Source of the DNA: Delphinus delphis | Lineage: Eukaryota > Chordata > Mammalia > Artiodactyla > Delphinidae | Length of the DNA: 64,000 nt | Direction: 5' to 3' | NCBI RefSeq assembly: GCF_949987515.2 | Contig: NC_082688.1 | Location: forward strand, 78,620,731 to 78,684,730 | Shown here: piece after piece, positions 23,426 through 34,325 of the stretch | Layout of the letters: every line of letters begins with the position of its first letter | How positions within the stretch are numbered: the first letter of the stretch is position 1 | Position numbers and translations under genes: made by a program | The notes under the pieces: model-generated | Seen by the model: only the letters and a program-made list of their open reading frames with translations | Databases searched by the model: none | What the model was told of the DNA's origin: nothing

Positions 23426-23850
23426 ACTTGATTAAATTATTTTTCATTTATTTTCAATTGTTCTTTATAATAATCAAAACATTTATAGCTATGGAGATTT
23501 ATCCAAGTAAAAATTTGCTCACATTTCATATATTTAATATATATTTTTTTACTTTTCTTAAATTTCTTCTAGTGGTATTTTTTATTCCATTTATGACCCC
23601 AAAATTATTGAGGAAGAAACATTTAAAGTAAAGCTTAAAGGGTTTGGGCTATTCTTTTTCTTGGCTTCTCTATGTCTTATTAAATTAAATTTTAGCTGTA
23701 TTATGATCAGAGAATGCACACAATTTTACCTTTCAGAATAAATTAAGGTTTTACTTAAAATGCAAGATATCAATTTTCTAGGTATTCTGGGTACGTTTGA
23801 AAAGAAGTATTTTGTATTTGGCTGAATAGGTCACCAGAAGAACACAGTGT
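23426..23850 (-). repeat. Ancient L1 ORF2 fragment, reverse
   Basis: Word order resembles L1 ORF2 (endonuclease to reverse-transcriptase side) on the minus strand: 'tgatcagagaatgcacacaa', 'aaatgcaagatatcaatttt', 'gtttgaaaagaagtattttgt'. Compare 20620-20760 of the young reverse copy. Heavily diverged. Confidence 0.6.
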
Positions 23851-24504
23851 GATGTAATTTATGCCAATCATTCCCAATGCATCTTTATGGATTAACTACT
23901 GATTCAACGATAGCCTTGTAAAAAAAAAAGTGTATATATATTGGTTTCAGTTTATGGAAAAAAAAAGCAGAAATTTGTATCCTAATCTACCAATATACAG
24001 TACATGGATAAGACCGTGGCAGTCTACCTCAAGTTGGATGTGACAAATGAAATTTAAGAGACATCTTTACACCATGATCTGGCTACAGTGGGTTCCTTAT
24101 TATATGACTGTCATCTACAAAGAAAAAGTTAAAGGTAGAATAGGATTTCATTCTCCAAACAACCAAGGAATCACAATAAAGTGGTAGACCCACACCAAAT
24201 TTGCATCTTATTGATCTTAGTCTACTTGCCCAAAAACATCAGAAGTCGGGCTCTCTGCTCATCCACAGATGCGGCGCACTCATGCATCTCCCCAGAGCTG
24301 TACACCAAAAGTACGCTTTTAACTTCAACTAGCATATATATGAGTAGGTAATGGGGGCTAATTATTATTAGATCAAAGACTCATCTTTCACTGGAGCATA
24401 ACATGACAGTGACCTTTTAATAGTAAGGCTATCAATGAAGAATAGAATATGAATTCTCAGTTATAATCATAAGGCAATTCTTAAGATATTACAACACATT
24501 TAGC

Positions 24505-24640
24505 ATTAGTATGTGTTTTTAGTTGTAGGAGATGAAGGCCTATCAGCTCACTTGGCAAAGCTGCTAAAAAATTAAGAAGTCTGGAATTATTTTTATGACT
24601 TTAAGCCCCACCTCCAGGAACAATCCTAGTCATTTATACT
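24505..24640 (+). repeat. Unnamed dispersed repeat, copy 1
   Basis: Shares word order with 27405-27530: 'cct(a/g)(t/c)(c/t)agctca(c/t)ttggc', a 'gctgctaaaaaat' block, then a 'ctttaagccccacctccaggaacaa' block. I cannot place the family. Confidence 0.5.
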
Positions 24641-25302
24641 CACATTTCTTACCAATATGCACATTGTGTACTCTTCAATGGATATATCTTTAACATGCAT
24701 TCGATTATGAAATTGAGAAGAAATCAAAATAATTTGGTCTATAGTGACTAACCTGCCCCATCTCTTCCCTAAGGAGTTTGTTTATTATGTTCTCACTTCA
24801 ATACTTCAAAACTTTTATTGCCCTGTAATTCTGGACGTTTTAGTTCACGGACACACAATTCAGAATTGTAGACCCAGGGCTCAGTTCTTTAATGTGTTAT
24901 TGTCATGCTCCATTTGAATCTTTTTCTCCCCAAATTTCCCACTGAAAAAAATAACAACAAACTCATCAAAATCTCATAATATGCATGGCTTTTCCATTCA
25001 TTAACCCCTTTAACTGAACATAAATGATTGTACCTGAGGCATACATAAGTTGGGCATCAGAAAAAGTATACCCAGACACAAACAGAAAGCAGTGAGAATG
25101 TGTTTTTCTCCACTGAAATTAAAAACATCATGCCAATGATAATATAGGTAAAATTATCATGATATATTAGTATTGCTGAAATAAGATATTAAGTTGCTTC
25201 TTTCTTTGGTCACATCATGGAAAAGTGAATGGTTTACAAGTGAAAATTAAGATGATCAAGTAGGAACACTTGTGAGTGGAGGGTAGAAAGTTAACCCTAT
25301 TA

Positions 25303-25378
25303 TTTCTTTCTTCATTCTTTCCTTCCTTTCTTACTTCCCTCCTTTATTCTTCTATCCTTCCTTCATTTATTCTCTTTT
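25303..25378 (+). repeat. Polypyrimidine (TTCC)n-like tract
   Basis: Low-complexity run of TTCC, CTTT and TTCT units with few purines. Confidence 0.8.
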
Positions 25379-25754
25379 AATAAGTACTACATTAAAAACT
25401 AATGCGGGACTGCAACTTATAAGAAAGTTTAACACAGATGTATTATTCTATGCCAGACAACAGCAATAAGAAGGCATATATGCTCTATACTTCAGTCTTT
25501 TGTAATCTAGTGAGGAGAAAGACATATAAGTTAAAAAAATTATAGTGGATAAATATAGTAAAAGAAAACTCTTCACACTAAAATCTCACTATAGAGAAAA
25601 GATAAAGTGATAAAGCGAGTTTTCAAAGAAGATACTATTTCATCATGCTTTGGAGGGGAAAAAAGTTTTCCAGGTTGACAGAAATAGCAAAGCATATTCA
25701 GGCAGAGAAAACAGAGGGAAGATACTAAGAAAGAGCAGATTTCCTCCAGAGGAG

Positions 25755-25990
25755 TCTGTGTTAGTGCATCAAAAACCTGGCTGATCATTAGAATTGGAAA
25801 CACCTGGAGATCTTTGGTGGGCGGTGGGGGGGACACAAACAATAACATACATGTCTGTTCCTTACTCAAGGCCTAACAAATCAGAATCTCTATTTTGGGG
25901 GGTGGGGCGGTGAGGGGGCTGGGGATCTGTATTTAAACTAATTTCCAAAATGATTATGGTAATGATAGATATTTGAAAACTATTGCTCTA
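25755..25990 (+). repeat. MER5A-like hAT DNA transposon relic
   Basis: Recognised by 'gatcattagaattggaaacacctgg' at the left, 'aacaaatcagaatctct' in the middle followed by a G-rich stretch, and a right end reading 'tttgaaaactattgctcta'. This is the usual MER5A order. Non-autonomous and old. Confidence 0.75.
25897..25924 (+). other. G-quadruplex-type motif
   Basis: Four G-runs of 6, 4, 5 and 4 bases, separated by loops of 1 (t), 6 (cggtga) and 2 (ct) bases. This fits the standard four-tract rule. It lies within the G-rich part of the MER5A relic. Confidence 0.75.
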
Positions 25991-26084
25991 AGGAATTCAG
26001 TATCTCTAAGTACACATTGTACAGGTGGGGGTGTGGGGATGGGCAAGAGTAGGGAGAAGTAACAGAGCAAGAGGCATAGATAAA

Positions 26085-26200
26085 GGTTTTCATTAAATTC
26101 TCACAGCCATTCTGAGATGGAGTACTATTTTTAGCTGCCTATGACATATGAAAAGTTAGTAGTTGAATGTCACTGAATAGCTTCCTCTCTGAGATCAATC
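26085..26200 (-). repeat. MIR-like fragment, reverse
   Basis: 'cattaaattctcacagccattctgagat' followed by a decayed 'gaaa…' block resembles reverse MIR. Soft call. Confidence 0.45.
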
Positions 26201-26469
26201 AGGAAGGTCAATGGCTATGAGGCAATTTGGGTATAAAGGTTGATGTTGGTTTATGCGTGGTAAGTTTGAGGTGCCAATGGTATTTGCAGGCAGAAAAATT
26301 AAATAAGTCTATCAATATGTATGCTGGGGGCTCAACAAAGCACTGTAAGGTGGCAATATAAAGGTTTGGTTTCTTTCCGTTTATCTTTGAAACGTATCTA
26401 GAATCGGCAATTTTGTCACCTCCCATACTGCTAAGATCTTATTCTAAGCACCATTATCCCTTGTTTTAG

Positions 26470-27115
26470 CTATTGCTATAATTTTGTATTTAGTCACCTG
26501 CTTCAACACTTGCAAACCTATACTCTAAACTCCAAAGAGCCACCAGGAGAATTCTTTAATTGCAAAATCAGATCACAGCACTCCTCTGTTCAAAACTTGT
26601 CACAGATACCCCATATCACACTGAATAAAATCCAGAGTTTTAACATAGCCTAACAGCCCCTAAATGATCTCTCCATCATCTCTTAGTATTCCCCAAACAT
26701 TTACCTCACCACGACCACGTTGTCCTGCCTGATGTTCCCACACAGAGAACATACACAGAGTCTTCTGTTTGTATGGAATGTGTTTCCCCAAATATTATCC
26801 GGGTCATTCATTCACCTCTTTCAGGTCACTGCTGATATTTGGCTTTATCATGTAAGTTTTCTGTGACCATCTTATAAAAAGAAAACACACTACTTGCCAG
26901 CCCCTGTCACTAAATCTGCTGTATTTCTCTTAACAATTATTTTCCCACTTGATGGTTACTTTTTTTTTGTCCATCTTCCCTTCTTAAATTTAACCTCCAC
27001 GTATAGGCAGAGGATTCTGTTGCCCTTGCGTACTGCTGCATCTTTAGCATCAAGAACAGTGCTCAACATATAATAGATATTTGGTATATAAAATAAACAA
27101 ATATAACAAATAAAC
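26470..27115 (+). repeat. L2 (LINE-2) 3' portion
   Basis: The L2 word order is clear: 'aaatcagatcacagcactcctctgttcaaaac', 'cagagttttaacatagcct', 'ctaaatgatct', 'tttcaggtcactgctga', then the terminal part 'gcatctttagcatcaagaacagtgctcaacatataatagatattt'. Long and well ordered, though with no open frame. Confidence 0.85.
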
Positions 27116-27680
27116 AAAATACCAAAAGCTTATAAATGAGAGTGGAGGCCACAGATGAAAACACTCAAGAGAGTTGGATGAGTGAGAAAAAATATATTAT
27201 TGAATAGATTTGTGAGGTTGGTTGAAAAGAGATGTACATAGCAAATATTGATACAGGACAGCCACAGAAGTCAGAGGAAAACCAGAAGGAAATTGGGTCA
27301 GAGAAAGCAGAGGAGAGACAGCATTTGATGGAGAGGAGAATCAGCAGTATCTAATTCCACAGAAACCTAGAAAACTTCATATGGTGCTGTGGGAGTCATT
27401 AGGAAATGTATGGCATTTTATTTGAGAAGAGAAAGACCTGCTAGCTCATTTGGCCATATTGCTGAAAAATAAAGCTCCCTGAACAGCTTCCTTTATATGG
27501 CTTTAGAACCCACATCCAGGGACAAGTATCTAAACTACAGATGATGACATGACGCGGAGACTTTTACATAAATCAGAGAGAAGAGAGGAGAGGAGAGAAG
27601 AGGAAAAGGAAATGGTGAAAAGTGAAACAGTGAAAAGGAAATGCACTAGAGTTGTAAACTAAAGATAACATTCTTGTTTT
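27116..27680. other. Purine-rich non-coding stretch
   Basis: No gene seen. It contains copy 2 of the unnamed repeat (27405-27530) and a GAGA-rich run at 27580-27610. Confidence 0.5.
27405..27530 (+). repeat. Unnamed dispersed repeat, copy 2
   Basis: Similar to 24505-24640, same orientation: 'gacctgctagctcatttggcc', 'attgctgaaaaat', 'ctttagaacccacatccaggg'. About 2.9 kb separates the copies. Confidence 0.5.
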
Positions 27681-27684
27681 ATTG

Positions 27685-27855
27685 CTTACTAGCAATGGGA
27701 TTATTTGTATGTGCTATCACTTCCTAAACAATAGTTTTTATTGATTTTTTTATTTAAATAAAATGTAGCTAATACCTTTCTCTCAGGGCTGTTTGGAGAA
27801 ATAGATAAAATAGTAATCTATCATATTAAGTACCTAGCACCATTCAATAAAAAAA
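27685..27855 (+). repeat. MIR element
   Basis: 'gcttactagcaatgggat', 'ctcagggctgtttggagaaatagataaaat' and the end 'agtacctagcaccattcaataaa' follow MIR order. Confidence 0.65.
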
Positions 27856-27898
27856 GAACAACTGATTTATTTTTTAAAGAGAAAACAGAGAAAGAGTA

Positions 27899-27927
27899 GT
27901 TTCTCTCTCTCTCTCTATATATATAAA
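27899..27927. repeat. (TC)n(TA)n microsatellite
   Basis: About nine TC units followed by about five TA units. Confidence 0.85.
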
Positions 27928-29925
27928 GAGTGGCTCAGAGGTAGTTAAGGGGAAAACCAGAGAAGTGTTAAATCTTTGGAAACTGTAGAATGTGATTCCA
28001 AAGAACAGAGAATTTTCAGTGGGGGTTATAATCTTCTCATCTGAGCTAGAGGGCTTTTAATGTCTGCCCTAGGACCTCCTTATCTCTCAAGTTAGCATAT
28101 ATTTCCCTTTCTTTTCCAATTATTTTCCTATCAATTCATTCATCCATTCAATATATTTATTGAGGACCTACTATGTGATCTCATCTCTGGCTTAATCAGT
28201 GAAGACAGGAAGAGTGAAAAAGAGGTGCACAGCCCTGTCTTTCTCAAAGCATAATTTCTGGTACAGACATATAGAATTCCCCACCTGCATCAAACTTGCC
28301 ACCTACCTGAAGCCACACAGAATATTTAGGGGAATAAGAAATTCACTTCTGTTTTCTTCAAGCCATTATACATCTTGGGGTGATTTGTAAAATCAGGTAA
28401 CACTCTAATAATCAATGCAAGACACAATTTATAAAAGTGAAATAAAAATGCCTACCAAACAATTAAGCTATTTGAACATTTGCATCTATCCTAAGAATGT
28501 ATTTCAAGATGTAAGAAAAAATAGTTATTAGTTGTTTCACCATTTGTAACCATGAAAAGTGAAAATCACCTAAATAAACAATAACAGGAGACTAACATAA
28601 TAAATTAAGGAAAACCTCTTAACTGTAACAGTTTGCAGTAATAAATGAGCATTTCTAACAACACTGGAAAATTCAAGCCAATATGTGCAAGAGCTATTGT
28701 GAAGCAAACTGTTCAACCAAAAGAACACTGGAAGCAAAGGTGTAGCTATGTTCCGAATTTGCAGTATCTTTATGAAGAAGAGAGATAAGTTCTTTTCTAT
28801 ATTGTTTCGTAGGATAAATCCTGAAAATGTGGGTGGATTTATAAGCAAATATCCAATGGAATGAAACAGAAAGAATTCTTTTTCAAACAATGGGACTGGA
28901 AATGCTTCATCCAAAGCTAAATGATCAATATTAGGGTTATCAAAAAGATGCTTCTTCTGTTGGTTCTAATACTCTTCCTGAGATTCTAAAACCCTATGAA
29001 ATGTATGAACAACGGTTGAGAAACTGCTAATTTGAAAACAGCCTAAGATTTGTTTGCTATGAGGCACAAATCATGAAAGATCCTAAACTATTCTCATTTA
29101 ATTAAAAAAAAAAAAGGAAGTAGAATCACAATCTCCTTTCCCCCTTTTAGCTGAAGTACAGGACCACCACAGAGCATCGTATTTGAGAAGCACATTTTTC
29201 AGGGATATGCATTCCCAGAGGATGAAGGAGTAGGAAGGCATGGATGTTAACGGGGTATAAAACTTAGTGAATCTCTGAACATTTGTAGTGAGATGAAGTT
29301 GTTAAGATTACCACTTTGACCAATGTGTACTAAGGCAAAGGTAGTTATACATTAGAACACGCATATATATGCGTGTTCTATACCTCAATTCCAGTGAAGA
29401 ATATTAAAGAGAAGAAATCTTATAAAAGAAAATAAAAAAGAAGAGATATTGAATATGAACATTATTTGGTGATGAAATAATGATTGTATTCTACAATGCA
29501 TGTACATTGGCTAATGTAATAGTGGATTTTATAAGTAAACTTGAAAACATGCCATGGAAAAGGTCAGTTAAAACAATTTAGGAAGACAAGATAATATATT
29601 CTAAGGAAGTAGGCAATACATATTTTTGGAGGTCTAACATTTGCATGGCATCATGTTTTGTATCATAGGGGTAAAAACTTACTATCACTGTTTGTTTTTT
29701 TTCTTTTTTCCTCTCCTTCAGTTTGTTTTCTTTGTTTCTTCTTTCCTTCCTTCCTTCTTTACATTCCTGGTAATGTAAAGTCCAAGAGAATAAAAATTAA
29801 ATATTCATATTGAGTATTAAAGACTCAATTTTCTATACTAAGGCTATATATATATATTTGCGAGTTTCCCAGAAGCCAACGAAAAGAGAAAAACCTATTT
29901 AGTTACATGCCTTTAAGTTTTAATG
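27928..29925. other. Non-coding stretch with small ancient fragments
   Basis: No gene seen. 28128-28180 (tccattcaatatatttattgaggacctactatgtg, in pieces) is the reverse of an L2 end. 28430-28640 has words of an old LINE 3' region ('gaaaatcacctaaataaacaataacagg'). A 28-bp perfect palindrome sits at 29353-29380 and a CTTC tract at 29738-29760. Confidence 0.5.
29353..29380. repeat. 28-bp perfect palindrome, no spacer
   Basis: The left half tagaacacgcatat is followed at once by its exact reverse complement. Flanking bases (t on both sides) do not extend it. The centre is (AT)n. It could extrude as a cruciform. Confidence 0.97.
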
Positions 29926-30260
29926 TTGGAGTTTGCCTATTTCTCAATGGAATAAAAATATTTCTAAACTTCTAACCTTAGTTATTTCACTTTTGGAATT
30001 CCTATTTGGGTCTTTTATATATATTTTTTCTCTTTATGGACATTTTCATTTAGTTTATACATTGCTTTCCTTTAACTTTTTGAGAATACTAAAGCCAGTT
30101 GATTTAAAGTTTTTGTCTATGAATCAAAACACTGGGCTTCCTCATTGATATTTTCTATCATTATTTTTTACTCTGGTGGGCCATATTTTCCTGTTTCCTA
30201 AGGAAATGTATTCATATAGCCCAGTTGTCTGAGTATTAAGCAATATTCAACGACAGGGCT
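29926..30260 (-). repeat. Ancient L1 5'-region fragment, reverse
   Basis: 'tttcacttttggaattcctatttgggtctttt' and 'tttctctttatggacattttc' resemble the reverse of the 5' region of old L1M elements. Diverged; limits uncertain. Confidence 0.45.
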
Positions 30261-31159
30261 ACTACTTTGTTTTTGTCTGTTTTGCTTTGGTTTTTATAAG
30301 AAGATGGTATAAAAGTTGATAGCAGGTAGTTAAATTAACAACCAGTAAAAAAAGACTAAAAATACACAGACAAGATTCCAATTCACAAGTTACAAGTTGA
30401 TGTTAATAAGCTATTAGTGGGAAAATATTTAAAGGTGAATACAACCTCATATACTCAGAATTTTAAACTATTAATGATTCTGAGAATTTCCAGGACTGAA
30501 ATTTCAGAACAATTTAGAATACATCACTAATTAGCCAAAAGAACACAAGCTCTCTCACGTTTTCATGTGCAAAAAATCATTCTGGTGTAGTTTCAAGTGG
30601 TAACGGTAAATATTAGGTATTATATCACCGACTTAAAGATCATCATGGGGATCTGGTGAGGCTCTTGTGAAAAAGAGTAATGTAACCAGAGAACTTGATC
30701 TTCATTGAACTTCTAGATCACTGATCACCACTCAAATCTGGATGAGGGCTGTCACTCTGTCATTTCTTTCCTTTTTCTCATGTTGCCATATTTTAAGAGT
30801 TAATAGTTTCAGTATGTTGGCATATACATAGACAAATAATCCCATTGTTTCCCAATGGTGTAACCTAAAAATGGATGTCTATTTAATTTCACCATTCTTA
30901 ACCTTTCAAGACAAGGTCAGCAATTGTGCAAAGTGATAATATTAATTACAAATTAGTCTTGTAGAAAAGATGATGGCATAATATACTTTGGAGGGTCTCT
31001 TCAAATCAAAATTCTTTTATTAAGCCAGTTATTGAGAGATATCAAAGAGAGTCAGTATATGAATAACCTAGACTCTGTGTTGTATGAATGGCCAAAAGTC
31101 TAATTAAATCCTTCCAATATATTTCTGTAGACATGCCTTCTTTTTAGCCGATTTCCATT
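30261..31159. other. AT-rich non-coding stretch, nothing recognised
   Basis: Only short chance ORFs, and no repeat family recognised. Confidence 0.5.
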
Positions 31160-31360
31160 CAGCAGTTTTCAATGTAGGTATTACTGAGATTTTAGGTGTC
31201 CCAATTCTTTACTGTGTAGAATTATTCTAGGTATATAGGAAGTTTGGAAGTTTGGTATATCAGGACCCTGCCTATTAAATGTCAATAGTAAACACCCACC
31301 TCATGTTACTCCCTAATTCTGCTCTTTCACTAGAACAAAGATGTCCCCAATACATTTTCA
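31160..31360 (-). repeat. hAT-type DNA transposon relic (MER20-like)
   Basis: 'ggtattactgagattttaggt', 'aattctttactgtg', 'attaaatgtcaatagtaaacacc' and 'aaagatgtccccaatacattt' follow the order I recall for this small non-autonomous hAT family. The name is tentative. Confidence 0.5.
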
Positions 31361-31389
31361 GTCCTGCTCCCACATGAAAAGTACTCATG

Positions 31390-31718
31390 GGGACTTCCCT
31401 GGTGGTGCAGTGGTTAAGAATCCACCTGCCAATGCAGGGGACACGGGTTCAAGCCCTGGTCTGGGAAGATCCCATATGCTGTGGAGCAACTAAGCCCGTG
31501 CACCACAACTACTGAGCCTACACTCTAGAGCCCACAAGCCAGAACTACTGAAGACCACGCACCTAGAGTCTGTGCTCTGCAACAAGAGAAGCCACCGCAA
31601 CGAGAAGCCCGCACACCACAACAAAGAGTAGCCCCCGCTTGATGCAACTATAGAAAGCCCACACACAGCAACGAAGACCCAACACAGCCAAAAATAAATG
31701 AATAAATTTATTTTTTTT
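31390..31718 (+). mobile_element. CHR SINE, long older form
   Basis: Head 'gacttccctggtggtgcagtgg', B-box-like ggttcaagccc, long body with 'ccacaactactgagcc' and 'agccaaaaataaatgaataaa' tail. Target-site duplications with one mismatch: aaagtactcatg at 31378-31389 and aaagtactgatg at 31719-31730. Confidence 0.95.
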
Positions 31719-31759
31719 AAAGTACTGATGAGTTGACATTAAATATTTAATATTTGCCA

Positions 31760-32018
31760 TTTTCTCTTTCTTCACCCTCTCCCCCCTCCTCTCCCCTTCC
31801 ACCCTTCTCTTCATCCTTCTTGTTCTCTTCTCTCTCTCTCTTTCTCTCTCTCTCTCCCCCTCTTCCTCTCTCTCTCTCCCTCTTCCTCTCTCTTTCCTTC
31901 TCTCCTTTTTGCCCTCTTCCCCTCCCTCTCTTTCTCCCCCTCTCTCTTTCTCCCCTTCTCTCTCTCTCTCTCTCTCTTCTCTCCCCTTCTCTCTCTTTCC
32001 CCCTCTCCACCTTTCTTC
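31760..32018 (+). repeat. Long polypyrimidine tract (CT-rich)
   Basis: About 255 bases of nearly pure C/T, with tctctctc, cccctc and ttcctc units and only scattered purines. The frames open across it on both strands are artefacts of composition (Ser/Leu/Pro or Arg/Glu/Gly strings). Confidence 0.93.
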
Positions 32019-32399
32019 TTAGGATTACAATTTATTTGTCTACTCTACCCACATCTACCATGGCATTAAATCTTTACAGTTGGGCATCAATTATTAAATA
32101 TATCTTAGAAGACAGAGACTGTAAGAATTTACCAGATGCTAGACAGTTGAATTGCAAAATTCCTGTTCCACATAGACTCACAGTTTCTAAGGAATAAACA
32201 AATAATTGGATTATATCATTATGCTACAGGAGATATTAAACTGTGCCTATTAATTTTGCCTCTTCGAAAAGTGGCCAAAATTCTTGGTTGATATTAATTG
32301 TATTGACTTCTGTTTAGAAATTTATAAAAGGAAATTAATGGCTATATAAACACTGCCAATTGCTTAGAGTTTGCAAAACAGTGTTTTAACCAATATTAG

Positions 32400-32800
32400 T
32401 ATATTTGTATCAGTTAGCTATTGTTTCATAACACATCGCCTTAAATCTCAGTGGTCAGTTGGGTGGTTCTTATCTGTGCTCTGTTTGATCTCAACAAGTC
32501 TTGATCATGATTCTGCAGTCAGCTGGCTGGTCAGCTGTGGCTGGTGTAGGATGGTCTGACTAACTGTTTGGTGGTTGGCTGGCTGTTCATTTGTGTAATT
32601 GTAATGGCTGGGCCAAGTTTCTTAACAACATTCATTAGGCTAGCATGGGCTACTTTACAGGGTGGCTGGACTCTAGAAAATGTGTTAAAGCAAGCAAGTG
32701 TTTCTGAAGAGTTTAGAACTGGAACACCATAACATGTTCTCAATTCTATTGGCCAAAACGGGTAATAAGGCCAGCCCATATTCAAGAGTTGGAAAAACAG
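32400..32800 (+). repeat. Ancient interspersed repeat, family not certain
   Basis: It opens 'tatcagttagctattgtttcataacacatcgccttaaa', a start I recall from an old mammalian repeat ('gttatctattgctgcataacaaa…'). It then runs through tggctg-rich sequence to about 32790. The tgg/ctgg iteration (32515-32590) is striking but may be part of the element. I cannot assign a family. Confidence 0.5.
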
Positions 32801-33474
32801 AGCCCACCTCTTAATGGGAGAAAATGCAATGTAATAAATGGATGCAGAGCTGTATTAAAAAAAAAATGCAACCCTTTTAAAATCAATATACCACAATATA
32901 TTTTGTGCTTATTGGTATCTGGAAAGCTTTGCAGATCTAAATATACATATATATGTAGCTTTGAAGATATTAATTTGGTTCCACCATCTAGTGTTTTTCT
33001 AAGGTAAGTGTATCGACCTTTGTTATAAGGGTGATGACATTAAAGCTCTTTAATTCCACTTTGAATTCTAGCCTTTTCCTATACAGAAAAAGCAATTTTC
33101 ATTACAGTAAACACTTGACATTTTCTAGTAGGTATATGAACACTTTGCCAATCTCTAAATTAGTAAGCATCAGAATAGCACATAAAAAAATCCTAAAGTG
33201 ACTTTTATACTGTAACATGTCATTTCTAATATACACAGTTCATAGAAAAAATTCTTTATTATTCCACACTTAAATTTATCAAAACTGTACATGTAACACT
33301 AAGATAAAATGAGTTATAAGGGCTAGCAACATTATACTGGCATCAGAACCTCTCATGTCTTGAAGTAAGTTCCAAGGTCACTTGGGATATGATAAAAAAT
33401 AATTTCTCCAGCATTAGTTCACCACCTTTGAGCCAAGTTATCAGTTGGAATATCCAATAGGAAGGAAATTAAAC
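32801..33474. other. Non-coding stretch, nothing recognised
   Basis: AT-rich sequence with chance ORFs and no gene or repeat recognised. Confidence 0.5.
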
Positions 33475-33487
33475 AGAACAAATCTTT

Positions 33488-33697
33488 TTTTTTTTTTTTT
33501 TTTTTGCAGTACGCGGGCCTCTCACTGTTGTGGCCTCTCCCATTGCGGAGCACAGGCTCCGGATGTGCAGGCCCAGCGGCCATGGCTCACAGGCCCAGCC
33601 GCTCCGCGGCATGTGGTATCCTCCTGGACCGGGGCACGAACCCGTGTCCCCTGCATCGGCAGGCGGACCCACAACCACTGCGCCACCAGGGAAGCCC
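33488..33697 (-). mobile_element. CHR SINE, short form, reverse
   Basis: Tail as a 21-T run (33485-33505) and a complete short body. Perfect 13-bp target-site duplications, agaacaaatcttt, lie at 33475-33487 and 33698-33710. The long unbroken tail points to a young copy. Confidence 0.97.
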
Positions 33698-33899
33698 AGA
33701 ACAAATCTTTATATATACATTTGAATATATTTTTATATATCCTTGACAAAGGTGATTATGATGAGTGGTGGGTAGAGGGGTGTTGTGTGGGGGTCTTTTT
33801 CACTTTAAGCCAACTGAGAGGAGTTTCAAGGAATCTTATTGAAAATATCTGTTTCCTGGAGTTGTGCAAGAAAGAAATAGTCTAGATGGAGAAAGATAG

Positions 33900-34095
33900 A
33901 GGCAAGGAAGCCAAACATCCGACTGTGGACTTCTAAACCTAAAATAAAGCTGAACTAGGATAGGGGAGAAACGTTAACTTAAAAGCACCTTGATCTTGGA
34001 CTTCTAACCTCCAGAACTGTGAGAAAGTGAATTTCTGTTGTTTAAGTCACCAGTCTGTGGTATTTTGTTATGGCAGATATGGGCTAAAATCTATA
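33900..34095 (+). repeat. Ancient LTR-like repeat, 3' part
   Basis: The end 'cttgatcttggacttctaacctccagaactgtgag' followed by 'tgttgtttaagtcaccagtctgtgg' and 'ttttgttatggcag' is a familiar old mammalian repeat end, probably a MaLR-type LTR. The family name is uncertain. Confidence 0.6.
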
Positions 34096-34262
34096 AAGAA
34101 TTAAAATTATTTTTTAACACTATAAGGAAAACTGTAAGTGCAATACTGACTTGATTAAGCATATACTATATGTCACCTAAGCCTCCTCTCTAAGTAAACT
34201 ACTTCTACAGAAAGTCTAGTCATTCAAATGATTTAATTTAATACTTCAGGTGAAAATAAGAG

Positions 34263-34325
34263 ATGGGGGGAGAGAGAGAGAGAGATGAGAGGGGAGAGAA
34301 GGGGCAGGGAGGAGGTGAGAGAGAT
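34263..34325 (+). repeat. (AG)n / purine-rich tract
   Basis: Run of about 10 AG units followed by GGGAGA-rich sequence. Low complexity. Confidence 0.88.

Larger units (their letters stand above)
23851..25735. other. Non-coding stretch
   Basis: No gene seen. It includes a pyrimidine-rich TTCC/CTTT tract at 25303-25378 and, at 24505-24640, a segment similar to 27405-27530 that I cannot name. Confidence 0.5.

Noticed and set aside
31747..32197. Long open frames on both strands (147 and 87 codons) over the C/T tract
   Set aside because: They consist of Ser/Leu/Pro or Arg/Glu/Gly strings dictated by the polypyrimidine sequence. No domain is present and stop codons are scarce for compositional reasons.
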